DNA of 40,341 bases from Spirochaetales bacterium (GTDB lineage Bacteria; Spirochaetota; Spirochaetia; SZUA-6; JAFGRV01). The stretch is taken from positions 1 to 40,341 of the forward strand of contig JAFGRV010000388.1 in NCBI GenBank assembly GCA_016934975.1, read 5' to 3'. Positions 17,118 through 25,367 of this stretch are shown in pieces. Position numbers and translations under genes: made by a program. The notes under the pieces are model-generated. The model was not told the origin of the DNA, made no database searches, and worked only from the letters and a program-made list of their open reading frames with translations. Position 1 is the stretch's first letter. Each line of letters opens with the position of its first letter.

Positions 17118-17918
17118 TTACATCCCGGCGTCAAGCCCGAGGAGACGGGCCGCATTGAGATATAAAATCTCCTTCTCAAGATTCGGATGGAGATTGAGGG
17201 ATTTTAAAAGCTCAAGAGCCTTTTTTTGATCTGTCCAGGGGCTGTCGGTTCCGAAAAGAAGATACCCTCGTTGATGTGCCACAATCATCCTTCTTGCTGT
17301 TTCCGCCGGTAATTCTTCCAGGGAAAAAGAGATTTCCATGTACCGGGGATTACCGATGAGATATCTATCAACCTCATCCCAATCATACCAGCCCCCCAGG
17401 TGGGTTGCAATAAACATGAGGTTGGGAAATCGTGAGGTAATAAATTCAATCTTCTCCGGATCCGCGATCCGGTCCCTGGGAAAAGCAATATCAAAACCGG
17501 TATGACAGACTAAAAGGAGCCGGTAATGTGAGCAGGCTTCATATATTGGAAATAAACGTTCTTCATCAATGGCAAATTTCTGATAATAGGGATGGAGTTT
17601 GATGCCTTTAAATCCCTCATTATGAATTATTTTTATCTTTTCATAAGGGTCGGGATCATCGGGATGGAGAGAAGGAAATGGGATGATCCTCTGTGAATCA
17701 ATCTGTTTTGACCAGCTTAAAATGGGTTCAAACTGGGAAGGCTTTGTGGCGATGGAACAGATAACGGAAATATCAATACCGGCATCATCCATCGAACCGA
17801 GCAGCGAGGATACGGTTCCCGCGTGTTTTGTTTTCACATCACACTCGGCCTCAAGGGCATTTATCGCATGTTCCGCAAGATTATCGGGAAACGCGTGGGT
17901 ATGAAAATCAATGATCAT
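17118..17918 (-). CDS. Amidohydrolase-family (TIM-barrel) hydrolase
   Basis: The 266-aa product starts MIIDFHTHAFPDN, giving the N-terminal HxH metal pair (H6, H8). Later metal or catalytic positions are visible in CHTGFD, THLGGW and FGTDSPW, the last carrying the conserved Asp. This is the amidohydrolase 2 (ACMSD/uronate-type) layout: metal-dependent hydrolysis or decarboxylation of a small molecule in the cytoplasm. The substrate is not known. The gene starts 3 nt after the unrecognised 228-aa gene and is followed 17 nt later by the HAD phosphatase. These neighbours suggest catabolism or clean-up of a small metabolite, but nothing more specific. Confidence 0.9.
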   Translation of the reverse strand: MIIDFHTHAFPDNLAEHAINALEAECDVKTKHAGTVSSLLGSMDDAGIDISVICSIATKPSQFEPILSWSKQIDSQRIIPFPSLHPDDPDPYEKIKIIHNEGFKGIKLHPYYQKFAIDEERLFPIYEACSHYRLLLVCHTGFDIAFPRDRIADPEKIEFITSRFPNLMFIATHLGGWYDWDEVDRYLIGNPRYMEISFSLEELPAETARRMIVAHQRGYLLFGTDSPWTDQKKALELLKSLNLHPNLEKEILYLNAARLLGLDAGM

Positions 17919-17921
17919 AGA

Positions 17922-18608
17922 CTAATCCTGTACATGAATCGGAGTCCCAAAAAGAGCCCGTATCAATTCTTTAAAGGACCAGTAGAATTGTTTTTTACCG
18001 GGGAAATATATCCTCCAGCTCGTACTGGTAGAGTCTACAATATGATGAACGGAAGGAATCTTTTTTGATATCTTATTCCCATACTTATAATCTGTTGAGT
18101 AGACGACAAACGTAATAATCTTATTTATTTCAGACGATCGCAGCACCTTTCCCAACCGGATACGCCGGACACTCCGCTCCTTCGGATTAAAATTCTTATT
18201 CACGATACTCATCATAATGAATGCCCGGAGATTATCCTGATTTTCCAATAGATCAAGAACCTCTTCATCCGGTTCGACAACAAGATAAATCCATACATTC
18301 TTTTTAGGAAAAACCAGGACATAATCGAATCTCAATTGTTCAAAAATATTTTCAACAACCGTCGGAACCGGTTCCTTTTGTTCCAGATACCACCACCAGG
18401 GTACAATCGGTTTTTGTTTTGTAGAAGCCACAAGCTTACAGATGTTTAAATCCGGTTCAAATTTCGTTGCTTTGGGATACTTTCCATCCCATTCCGAAGG
18501 GTGCATCATGGAAATTTGATTCAGTTTAGCGATATATCCACCCGGATCCTCCCCAACCTGGTTTGCTCCTAAAAAAGCTTTTAATTGGAGTAATTCTTTT
18601 TCTACCAT
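17922..18608 (-). CDS. Unrecognised 228-aa soluble protein
   Basis: I do not recognise a family. The protein is soluble, of mixed alpha/beta composition and without a signal peptide. Visible traits are an aromatic cluster PWWWYLEQ (about residue 70), a likely beta-rich middle (YVLVFPKKNVWIYLVVEP), a basic patch KERSVRRIRLGK and an aromatic C-terminal segment (WRIYFPGKKQFYWSF). GGAAG lies 6 nt before the ATG. It is the first gene of the operon with the amidohydrolase and HAD phosphatase and is followed after 3 nt by the former. Base composition is like that of the neighbours. It is a real gene by position and ribosome binding site. Confidence 0.75.
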   Translation of the reverse strand: MVEKELLQLKAFLGANQVGEDPGGYIAKLNQISMMHPSEWDGKYPKATKFEPDLNICKLVASTKQKPIVPWWWYLEQKEPVPTVVENIFEQLRFDYVLVFPKKNVWIYLVVEPDEEVLDLLENQDNLRAFIMMSIVNKNFNPKERSVRRIRLGKVLRSSEINKIITFVVYSTDYKYGNKISKKIPSVHHIVDSTSTSWRIYFPGKKQFYWSFKELIRALFGTPIHVQD

Positions 18609-18690
18609 TATTTTCTTCCTTTTATTTATACATTTTACGAAATACTGAACGTCATAAATGACAAGACCTATTTCCCAACATTACATATAT

Positions 18691-18720
18691 ACTATAACAT
18701 TGCACACGCAATTCACGCAA
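18691..18720 (-). promoter_or_regulatory. Candidate promoter of the 228-aa/amidohydrolase/HAD operon
   Basis: Reading the minus strand, TTGCGT (18720-18715) and TATAGT (18696-18691) are 18 nt apart, about 80 nt upstream of the start codon. The region between the Fur gene and this operon is very AT-rich. Confidence 0.4.
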
Positions 18721-18796
18721 CAATTTTTTTTATTTTCTCATAGCCGGGACTATTTTTTTCGATATTTTGTTAATATTTAAGGAAAAATTTAATATT

Positions 18797-19249
18797 CTAT
18801 TTTTGACAGTTATCACATAACCCATAAAAGCGTATTAAATGTTTTGTAATTTTAAATTTATATTTTAAAGAAAGCTCATTCTCTGTTTTATGTAACAATT
18901 CAAGTTCTTCATCAACAAAATCGGTATAATCAATAATTTTCGCGCATTCCGTACAAATCAAATGATGATGATGTTTTTTATTACCGTACTCTTCCGACAA
19001 CTCATAGCGTGTGCGTCCGTCCCCGAAATCAAACTTAATGGTAATACCCATCCGGGTCAATATCTCCAAAGTTCGATAAATTGTTGTCAGTCCTATTGAC
19101 GGGTGCTCTCCGTGAATTGTCATATAAATGTCTTCCGCGCTCAAATGTCCTGTATTTTTCCCAAGAGTGTCGATAATGACTTCCCGTGAAATAGTGAGTC
19201 TATATCCCTGATCCTGTAATCTGTTGCGCCATTGATGATGTCTTTCCAT
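18797..19249 (-). CDS. Fur-family metal/peroxide regulator
   Basis: The 150-aa product has an N-terminal winged helix (LTISREVIIDTL, then LTTIYRTLEIL as recognition helix) and a C-terminal dimer and metal domain. The latter has a HHHHLICTEC stretch and two CxxC pairs (C99/C102 and C145/C148) for a structural zinc. Fur, Zur or PerR subtype cannot be decided by eye. I start it at the ATG at 19249 because GGGA sits 6 nt upstream; an upstream in-frame start would overlap hflX and has no ribosome binding site. It follows hflX by 17 nt, so the two are probably co-transcribed. The peroxiredoxin gene just upstream of hflX is a plausible target. Confidence 0.9.
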   Translation of the reverse strand: MERHHQWRNRLQDQGYRLTISREVIIDTLGKNTGHLSAEDIYMTIHGEHPSIGLTTIYRTLEILTRMGITIKFDFGDGRTRYELSEEYGNKKHHHHLICTECAKIIDYTDFVDEELELLHKTENELSLKYKFKITKHLIRFYGLCDNCQK

Positions 19250-19266
19250 AATCATTCCCGTAACTA

Positions 19267-20571
19267 TTAAAAGTTTGTACAAAAAGCCTTGACCTTATCC
19301 ATAAAGGAGGGAGGAACAAGGGCTTTAATTATTGTTCCATTATCGGTATGCACGATCTCATTCACCTGGCATTCCTTATAAATTCTATTTAACAAGGCAC
19401 TTTCCGCATAGGGGATTTCGAGGGTAACCGATCGAAGCTGTTTGTTTATCATATCTTCTATACAAACAAGGAGTTCGGGAATTCCTTCCCCCGTAAGGGC
19501 ACTGATGGTGAGATTATTTTTACCGTGATTGTAATCTATGGTAAATTTATTTTTTACAAGATCCGATTTATTCCAGACCAGAACAGAGGGAGTGTTTCCT
19601 GCTCCCTGTTCAAACAAGACTTTTTCCGTGGTTTCTACTTGAGCACCAGCCATGGGATGAGAAATATCGGCGACATGCAAAATAATATCGGCCTCCGCTA
19701 TACCTTCCAGTGTAGCCCTGAAAGCGGCAACAACATGATGGGGTAACTTTTTAATAAATCCGACGGTATCGGTAAAAAGAACAACCCGGCCCCCGGGAAG
19801 GGTTACCCTCCTTGTGGTAGGATCCAGGGTAGCGAAAAGTTTGTCTTCGGAAATAACGCCCGCATTACTCAGGCGGTTGAGCAAAGAGCTTTTTCCTGCA
19901 TTGGTATACCCGACCAAAGCCACCACACTAATACCGCTTTTTTTCCGGCGCATCCGGTGATGCTGCCGGTGGAGCCGGACATCATCGAGCTGTTTTTTTA
20001 AGAGGATAATTCTTTTCTTAATAAACCGCCTGTCCGATTCCAATTGAGTTTCACCGGGCCCGCGCAAACCGACTCCTCCGATAGAACCCCCTGCCCTTCC
20101 CCCGGCCTGGCGGATCAAGTGTGTCCACATCCTTGTAAGCCGGGGAAGACGGTACTCATATTGTGCGAGTTCCACCTGTATCTGGCCTTCCTTTGAATAT
20201 GCATGCCGGGCAAAAATATCCAGGATAAGGGCTGTTCTGTCAATCACCCTTATATCATCACCCAATAACTTTTCCAGATTCCGCTGCTGCCCCGGACTCA
20301 ATTCATCATCAAAAATAACCGTACATCCCTTTACATGACTTATTGCATTTTTGATTTCAGTCACCTTGCCCTCGCCGATATACGTGGCCGGCCTGGGTTG
20401 CGCTAAACGTTGGGAGGTTCTTCCCACGACTTCGATCCCCGCGGTCTTTGCAAGCAGCTCAAGTTCATTAAGAGACTCATCTATAGTCCATAATGAATGT
20501 TCTCCGGGAACATCAATTCCCACAAGGTATGCTTTTTCAGTTATGTGATTATCAATAAAATCTTCTTTCAT
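19267..20571 (-). CDS. hflX: GTPase HflX
   Basis: The 434-aa product has the HflX N-terminal domain (about 1-200), with the glycine-rich GGRAGGSIGGVGLRGPGETQ linker typical of the family. A GTPase domain follows: G1 GYTNAGKSS, G3 DTVGF, G4 NKSD and a G5-like SALTGEG. HflX binds the large ribosomal subunit and splits or rescues stalled ribosomes under stress. The ribosome binding site is weak. The downstream partner is a Fur-type regulator, which would couple ribosome rescue to a metal or oxidative response; that coupling is inference. Confidence 0.95.
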   Translation of the reverse strand: MKEDFIDNHITEKAYLVGIDVPGEHSLWTIDESLNELELLAKTAGIEVVGRTSQRLAQPRPATYIGEGKVTEIKNAISHVKGCTVIFDDELSPGQQRNLEKLLGDDIRVIDRTALILDIFARHAYSKEGQIQVELAQYEYRLPRLTRMWTHLIRQAGGRAGGSIGGVGLRGPGETQLESDRRFIKKRIILLKKQLDDVRLHRQHHRMRRKKSGISVVALVGYTNAGKSSLLNRLSNAGVISEDKLFATLDPTTRRVTLPGGRVVLFTDTVGFIKKLPHHVVAAFRATLEGIAEADIILHVADISHPMAGAQVETTEKVLFEQGAGNTPSVLVWNKSDLVKNKFTIDYNHGKNNLTISALTGEGIPELLVCIEDMINKQLRSVTLEIPYAESALLNRIYKECQVNEIVHTDNGTIIKALVPPSFMDKVKAFCTNF

Positions 20572-20646
20572 ATAATACCGGATCCTGCCATATACATAGG
20601 CTTTATATACTTACAGGACATACTTTTCCCTTTATTTCTTACTCTT

Positions 20647-21099
20647 CTAAAGACTCTCCAAAACCGCTTCCCCATGATCTTTCGGTGTCACCTTTGGAAA
20701 TACTTTGATAATTTTCCCGTCTTCCCCAATAATAAATGTCGAACGTATGATTCCTTCATAGGTTTTCCCATACATCTTTTTTTCTCCCCAGGCGCCATAT
20801 TTTTTAATAATTTCCTTTTCAGGATCGCTTAACAAATAAAAAGGGAGGGTGTATTTCTTTTTAAAATTTGTGTGTGATGTGATTGAATCGGCACTCATAC
20901 CGATAACAATCGCTCCTTTTTCCAGTATCGTATCATAAACATCACGGAAACTGCATGCCTCGGTTGTGCAGCCGGGAGTATTATCTTTCGGATAAAAATA
21001 GAGGACTACTTTTTTCCCAAGAAAATCCCTGAGACTGATGGTATTCCCCTGGTCATCCGGAAGGCTGAAATCCGGGGCCTTATCTCCTTGTTTTAACAT
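20647..21099 (-). CDS. bcp: Bcp/PrxQ-type thiol peroxiredoxin
   Basis: The 150-aa product shows the AhpC/TSA fold with TPGCTTEAC, giving peroxidatic C44 and a resolving C49 five residues later, the atypical 2-Cys arrangement of E. coli Bcp. KAPDFSLPD at the start and GIIRSTFIIGEDGKI near the end are family motifs. It reduces hydrogen peroxide and organic peroxides in the cytoplasm using thioredoxin. AAGGAGG lies 5 nt before the ATG, and a perfect 14-bp palindrome lies just upstream of that. It is separated from hflX by 75 nt. Confidence 0.95.
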   Translation of the reverse strand: MLKQGDKAPDFSLPDDQGNTISLRDFLGKKVVLYFYPKDNTPGCTTEACSFRDVYDTILEKGAIVIGMSADSITSHTNFKKKYTLPFYLLSDPEKEIIKKYGAWGEKKMYGKTYEGIIRSTFIIGEDGKIIKVFPKVTPKDHGEAVLESL

Positions 21100-21115
21100 A
21101 AGAGCCTCCTTTTAA

Positions 21116-21129
21116 ATTTTACGTAAAAT
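21116..21129 (-). promoter_or_regulatory. 14-bp perfect palindrome at the bcp ribosome binding site
   Basis: ATTTTACGTAAAAT is a perfect palindrome a few nt upstream of the bcp AAGGAGG. It may be an operator or RNA hairpin. A possible promoter (TTGATT, 17 nt, TATGGT) lies about 100 nt further upstream on the minus strand. Confidence 0.35.
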
Positions 21130-21258
21130 AATTTGGTTACACACCATGTAATGAAACTCATCATTCTGAGGATCTTTTTTACTCAATTATTCTTGCTTAC
21201 TCATTTATCCTACCATATCAGTATCACAGGAATTAATCAAGACAATAAAACAAGGAAC

Positions 21259-22266
21259 CTATTCCTTAAAGAAATCTTCGATACTTTCGGGTAATACCAT
21301 ATCCGGATACTCAAGGCGCAGAAGGTGCAGATGATTTTCCCGCACTTTTAAAAACTCCCGGTATTGTTCTGTTTCAGGATGACGGGGTTTATGAGACAGG
21401 TCTTTGCGGAGTTGTATGATTTTTTTCATATAATCATTTGCCTGACCTGTAAAACAACTCTCGCAAAAACGTTTCATAATATAGCAGACGGCGGTTTCAC
21501 CGGGATGACAAAGATCATGACCGTAGAACCGGTAATCTCTGAGTTCATCGAGGACAATCTCATACGAAGGGAAATAGTAGGTGTCCGGAAGAGAAAGCAG
21601 ATTTTCAATGGCGCACCGGAGCACGGCCTTGCTTAAGGAATTTTCCCGGGCGTGGTCTCTGAGATGCCGCACGGGACTTAATGTGAAAATGATAAAAAGA
21701 TCAGGGTATTTTTGCCTTAGATTTTTAAGTACTGCCATGCATTTTTCCGTAATCTCATCCACAGACAAAAGCTTTCGATTAAAAGTAGAGGCGGGAAGGC
21801 TGTGACAATTATTCACGACGTTGTCCGTACCACCGTGAAAATAAGCAAAGGCGGTCCCAAAAGTGATAACAAGGACCGTTGTTTTTTTTAGGAACGATGC
21901 CGCCTCCCCTATCATCTTATGAGCAAGGCTGATAAAAAGAGCCTTGTCCGGGGAACATATTTCCGTATGGAATAAAAAATGTCTGTAGAGCCCGTTATAT
22001 TCAAACACCTCATTCTCATTAATGTCACGGTGCTCCGCTATCATAGAGAGTGTCCGGGCGATGGAAAAAGGATTATATGTATTCCCGAAGGGGCTGATCA
22101 TAGACGGGAAAAAAAGATTTTTCAGGAATTGATAAAAATATCCGGAAAAACAGGAACCCATAAAAAAAAACCGGTCTTTTAGCCCCATCAAAGGCGAACA
22201 GGGGGAAACAGTAACAGGAGTTATATTATGAAGATGAAAATTTTTAGTTGACTCATTCATTGTCAT
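21259..22266 (-). CDS. GSCFA-domain protein
   Basis: The 335-aa protein carries the GSCFA signature (MGSCFSGYF near residue 38) and the other family blocks: FGTAFAY, LSPVRHLRDHARENSLSKA, and PSYEIVLDELRDYRFYGHDLCHPGE. The family is SGNH-hydrolase-like in these blocks (Ser in GSCFS, Asp/His in HDLCHP) and its substrate is not established. No signal peptide is present. It lies 29 nt after the TtcA-like gene and is probably co-transcribed with it. The ribosome binding site is weak. Confidence 0.88.
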   Translation of the reverse strand: MTMNESTKNFHLHNITPVTVSPCSPLMGLKDRFFFMGSCFSGYFYQFLKNLFFPSMISPFGNTYNPFSIARTLSMIAEHRDINENEVFEYNGLYRHFLFHTEICSPDKALFISLAHKMIGEAASFLKKTTVLVITFGTAFAYFHGGTDNVVNNCHSLPASTFNRKLLSVDEITEKCMAVLKNLRQKYPDLFIIFTLSPVRHLRDHARENSLSKAVLRCAIENLLSLPDTYYFPSYEIVLDELRDYRFYGHDLCHPGETAVCYIMKRFCESCFTGQANDYMKKIIQLRKDLSHKPRHPETEQYREFLKVRENHLHLLRLEYPDMVLPESIEDFFKE

Positions 22267-22295
22267 TGATGTTGTAGCCCGAAACCATCAAATAG

Positions 22296-23063
22296 TCAAG
22301 CTCCTTCGTCCTGATGGGGATCGGCTTTATCCGCCGGATCTTTATCCGGATTAAGATAGGCAAGATTAACATTATTCATGGATTTATAAATCATTAACCG
22401 GGTTGATTTTTCTCCGGCGGCAAGAAGGTCGATCGCCTTCCTGACCTGAAGCCGTTTGGAGTTTCTGCCATAAGGACACTTACAGACGATATTTTTAAAA
22501 TTCATCTGTTCTGCAAATTTGATAATAAATTTTTCATACACCAGAGCCAGGGGTCTGATAATAGTATAAGGAAACTTTTTATAGGTAAATACAGGGAGCA
22601 TCGTCGCAAGCTCTCCCTTATAACAAATGTTCATAAAAAAAGTTTCAATAATGTCATCCATGTGATGGCCTAAAGCAATCTTATTAAAACCGAGTTTTTG
22701 AGCCATTTTAAACAATTCAATCCGTCTCTGGGTGGAACACCAGTAACAGTTCATTTTTTTACCCTCCTGCACTCTTTTAAGAACAGGAACATCGATAATA
22801 TGATAGTCCACCCCCCAGTCTTTAAAGAGGTTCTCCAGATCGGATTTCTCACAACACCTGCAAAAATCAGTTTTAATATGAACCGCAGCGATGTCATAAT
22901 GAATAGGGAACGATTTTTGCCGTCTCAAAAGATCATAGAGGAGTGTTACGGAATCTTTGCCCCCGGATACAGCGACAATAATTTTATCATTCTCAACGAT
23001 CATTTTATAGTTAAAAATAGCCTGACCTATTCTTTTTGATATTAATTGTTCATAACTTGCCAC
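22296..23063 (-). CDS. ttcA: TtcA-like tRNA thiolation PP-loop ATPase
   Basis: The 255-aa product has the PP-loop VSGGKDS (about residue 35), a CYWC pair in the central region, GHHMDDIIETFF, and a third cysteine region CKCPYGRNSKR near the C-terminus. This is the TtcA/TtuA/CTU1 pattern, in which cysteines hold an iron-sulfur cluster for 2-thiolation of tRNA; 2-thiocytidine at position 32 is the likely product. An additional CRCC motif lies near residue 70. I start it at the GTG at 23063, which has GGA 6 nt upstream. The in-frame start at 23123 falls inside the -35 to -10 spacer of the promoter at 23102-23130. Confidence 0.85.
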   Translation of the reverse strand: MASYEQLISKRIGQAIFNYKMIVENDKIIVAVSGGKDSVTLLYDLLRRQKSFPIHYDIAAVHIKTDFCRCCEKSDLENLFKDWGVDYHIIDVPVLKRVQEGKKMNCYWCSTQRRIELFKMAQKLGFNKIALGHHMDDIIETFFMNICYKGELATMLPVFTYKKFPYTIIRPLALVYEKFIIKFAEQMNFKNIVCKCPYGRNSKRLQVRKAIDLLAAGEKSTRLMIYKSMNNVNLAYLNPDKDPADKADPHQDEGA

Positions 23064-23101
23064 GATTGTTCCTTTTTTAATGAGTATAAAGATGATAGTA
23101 T

Positions 23102-23130
23102 CTTGTACCGGATTTGTAGACAATTGTCAA
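23102..23130 (-). promoter_or_regulatory. Promoter with overlapping palindromes upstream of ttcA
   Basis: On the minus strand a consensus TTGACA (23130-23125) is followed after 17 nt by TACAAG (23107-23102), giving a leader of about 30 nt. The -35 is embedded in two dyads: GACAATTGTC (23119-23128) and TGTCA-N4-TGACA (23125-23138). They could be an operator. Confidence 0.6.
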
Positions 23131-23165
23131 TGCTGACAAAGACCGGGGTTGCAGATTCCCGGATT

Positions 23166-24506
23166 TTAAATAAATTTACGAATGTCTTTCCGCACTGTCT
23201 TTATCATGCTATGATTCGCATCCACAAGATCCTGGACCTTCCTCATCTCATTCTGCACAATTTCCACACTCTTATCCATCATGGTTGACGTATCTATCGT
23301 ATCTTTCGCCACACTCTTTAGTTCCGCTACGTTTTGTACGAGTTTATCCATATCGATCCGCATTGTGGAAGAAGAATTCCTTATTTGATCGGTTAATTCT
23401 TTTAATCTTTCAAGGGAAGTGAAAAGCTGATGTCCGCCTACGGCTTGTTCCTCTGAATAGTTCTTAATTTCTTTTATAGAACTCACAAGGTCGGACACCC
23501 TGGTAAAAATCTCCGAGAACTGGGTGCCGGCTTCTTTTACCACACCTGCCGTGAACTGAACAGTATGATCGCTTTTTTTCAGTTTTTCCGAAATATATGC
23601 TGCATGATCTCTCGATTGCTCTGCAAGCTTTCGAATTTCATCTGCTACCACGGCAAACCCTTTTCCATAGCTTCCCGCGTGAGCAGCTTCGATAGCCGCG
23701 TTCATGGAAAGCAGATCTGTCTGGGAGGCAATCATCGTTATTATTTCAATGAGTTCGTTCAGTTCCCGGGAGATTTTCGAAACCTCTATAATCGAATCAA
23801 CAGATCGTTCTATTGAATTCTCACCATTACGTGAGAGATTCTGTAAATTCTCCGCAAAGGAATACACTTTTTCCATAATACCGGAAACATTATTTATCGA
23901 CGCAACCATTTCTTCCACTGCACAAAAAGATTCCAATACGGAATTTGCCTGGGTTTCCAGGGTTTCCTGAAGCTGTGCCCAGAGTTTTTCCAGATCTTTT
24001 GAATACATGACAGAATCTTGAATTGATTTATTTTGGAATTTCATCTTACCGACGATGATACTGCTCAGGGTATCACTCTCGATGAGCTCGGAATTTGTTT
24101 TGTCAATATCTGCGGAAAGGGTCTGATAATTCGAATCCAGCAGATGTGTATTTTCATGTAATGAGGATATACAGAGAGTAAACTCCCCGAGTATTTCGTG
24201 TAATTCCCTGACGACTATTCCGATCTCATCTTTTTTCGTATACTCTGTTTTCCGCAGGACCTTTCCATCACTGCGTAAGTGCAGGAATTTGAGGGGTTTG
24301 GAAAAATTGACGTTAAGAAGAATAAAAAAGATGACTCCTCCTGAACAGAGAAGCGCAAAAGCAACAGCAGCAGCAATAAATACACGATTCGTCTCAATGA
24401 CCGGCTGCGAATGATTAAAAATTAAAATACAAATAAAAAAAACGAAGAGTATCGTGAAAAACGATATGATGATGTGAAATAGTAATAATTTCGTCCTTAT
24501 CAGCAT
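23166..24506 (-). CDS. Methyl-accepting chemotaxis protein without a periplasmic domain
   Basis: The 446-aa chemoreceptor has two N-terminal membrane helices joined by only about 10 residues (NHSQPVIETN), so it lacks a periplasmic sensor domain. The cytoplasmic part has a HAMP-like segment (KKDEIGIVVREL) and then the signalling hairpin with its tip ITMIASQTDLLSMNAAIEAAHAG and [19 protein letters not shown]. It may sense from the membrane or cytoplasm, or relay another receptor. I start it at the ATG at 24506, which has AAGGAAGG a few nt upstream; a longer frame start would overlap the preceding gene. It is the last gene of the chemosensory operon. Confidence 0.9.
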   Translation of the reverse strand: MLIRTKLLLFHIIISFFTILFVFFICILIFNHSQPVIETNRVFIAAAVAFALLCSGGVIFFILLNVNFSKPLKFLHLRSDGKVLRKTEYTKKDEIGIVVRELHEILGEFTLCISSLHENTHLLDSNYQTLSADIDKTNSELIESDTLSSIIVGKMKFQNKSIQDSVMYSKDLEKLWAQLQETLETQANSVLESFCAVEEMVASINNVSGIMEKVYSFAENLQNLSRNGENSIERSVDSIIEVSKISRELNELIEIITMIASQTDLLSMNAAIEAAHAGSYGKGFAVVADEIRKLAEQSRDHAAYISEKLKKSDHTVQFTAGVVKEAGTQFSEIFTRVSDLVSSIKEIKNYSEEQAVGGHQLFTSLERLKELTDQIRNSSSTMRIDMDKLVQNVAELKSVAKDTIDTSTMMDKSVEIVQNEMRKVQDLVDANHSMIKTVRKDIRKFI

Positions 24507-24516
24507 AAACCTTCCT

Positions 24517-24993
24517 TTATATTGAATAATGTAATGAAATATCAATATAAATGACGTAGGTAATAAAACCTACAATAATATGATAATTATTATTGGTTTT
24601 AAAATCAATAAATTCATAATTTTTATCACTGATATGATAAATCTCCGGACAGGTAAAGGTAAATTTTTTATTATATTGCATGAACAACCGCTTAATCGTA
24701 CCGGAAATAAGATTACATAATTCACCTAAACCTGATTCTATTTCACTCATGGTTCCGTTAAAGTTATTATCCGCTATCTTGGTGGCGATGTACACAGCAG
24801 TATCTCTATTTGAATGGACACTCACTTCGCCTTTAATGTCTCCGGTTATTTTCATGAGGGAGAGTATCCCCGGCTTTATAAGGAGTGATCTTCCGGGAAG
24901 CGGTCCATCGACATCAAAATCAGTATTCAGGACATTTCTGAATACCATTCTCACGGTCCTTTGTAATATTGCAAGATATTCTTCTTCGGACAT
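24517..24993 (-). CDS. CheX-family chemotaxis phosphatase (second copy)
   Basis: The 158-aa product matches the CheC/CheX/FliY active-site pattern: S-x3-E-x2-N in SGLGELCN, followed 21 residues later by Pro (TCPEIY). CheX dephosphorylates CheY-P as a homodimer. It starts 2 nt after the CheY gene, with which it forms a receiver-phosphatase pair. It is clearly different from the other CheX-like protein at 25360-25827, so the two may serve different receivers. I prefer CheX over CheC because only one E-x2-N site is visible. Confidence 0.85.
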   Translation of the reverse strand: MSEEEYLAILQRTVRMVFRNVLNTDFDVDGPLPGRSLLIKPGILSLMKITGDIKGEVSVHSNRDTAVYIATKIADNNFNGTMSEIESGLGELCNLISGTIKRLFMQYNKKFTFTCPEIYHISDKNYEFIDFKTNNNYHIIVGFITYVIYIDISLHYSI

Positions 24994-24995
24994 AA

Positions 24996-25367
24996 TTAAA
25001 TCTCTAAAACATTTTTTATTTTTTCTATGGCCTTTTCTTTATCTATCGGTTTTACGATATAATTCCTGGCACCAAGCGATACTGCTTCTACAATTTTTTC
25101 TTTCTCACTTTCCGTTGTCAGCATGACGACTTTTGCATTCTTATCCATATCTATAATAGCCTTGAGTGCTTTCATCCCGTCGCACAAAGGCATATTTATA
25201 TCGAGGGTCACAAGATCCGGTTTTTCAATCTTAAATGTATCGATCGCATCATTTCCGTTTCCTGCTTCCAGGAAATCCGCTGTGATGTGGGGATCAAGGA
25301 TCTCAATTATTCCCTTTCGCATTACTGCCGAATCATCGACAACCAATACTTTAAATTTCTTATCCAT
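24996..25367 (-). CDS. cheY: CheY-type single-domain response regulator
   Basis: The 123-aa receiver-only protein has VVDDSAVMRKG, the phospho-Asp in VTLDINMP, a Thr in VVMLTTES and the conserved Lys in YIVKPID. It should receive phosphate from CheA and diffuse to an output. The start at 25367 is fixed by an AAGGAGG 6 nt upstream; a longer frame reaching 25427 lacks a ribosome binding site and overlaps the previous gene. It overlaps the end of the upstream CheX gene by 8 nt. Confidence 0.93.
   Translation of the reverse strand: MDKKFKVLVVDDSAVMRKGIIEILDPHITADFLEAGNGNDAIDTFKIEKPDLVTLDINMPLCDGMKALKAIIDMDKNAKVVMLTTESEKEKIVEAVSLGARNYIVKPIDKEKAIEKIKNVLEI

Noticed and set aside
23064-23123. Longer TtcA-like protein starting at 23123
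   Set aside because: That start lies between the -35 and -10 elements of a good promoter and has no ribosome binding site; the GTG at 23063 fits better.
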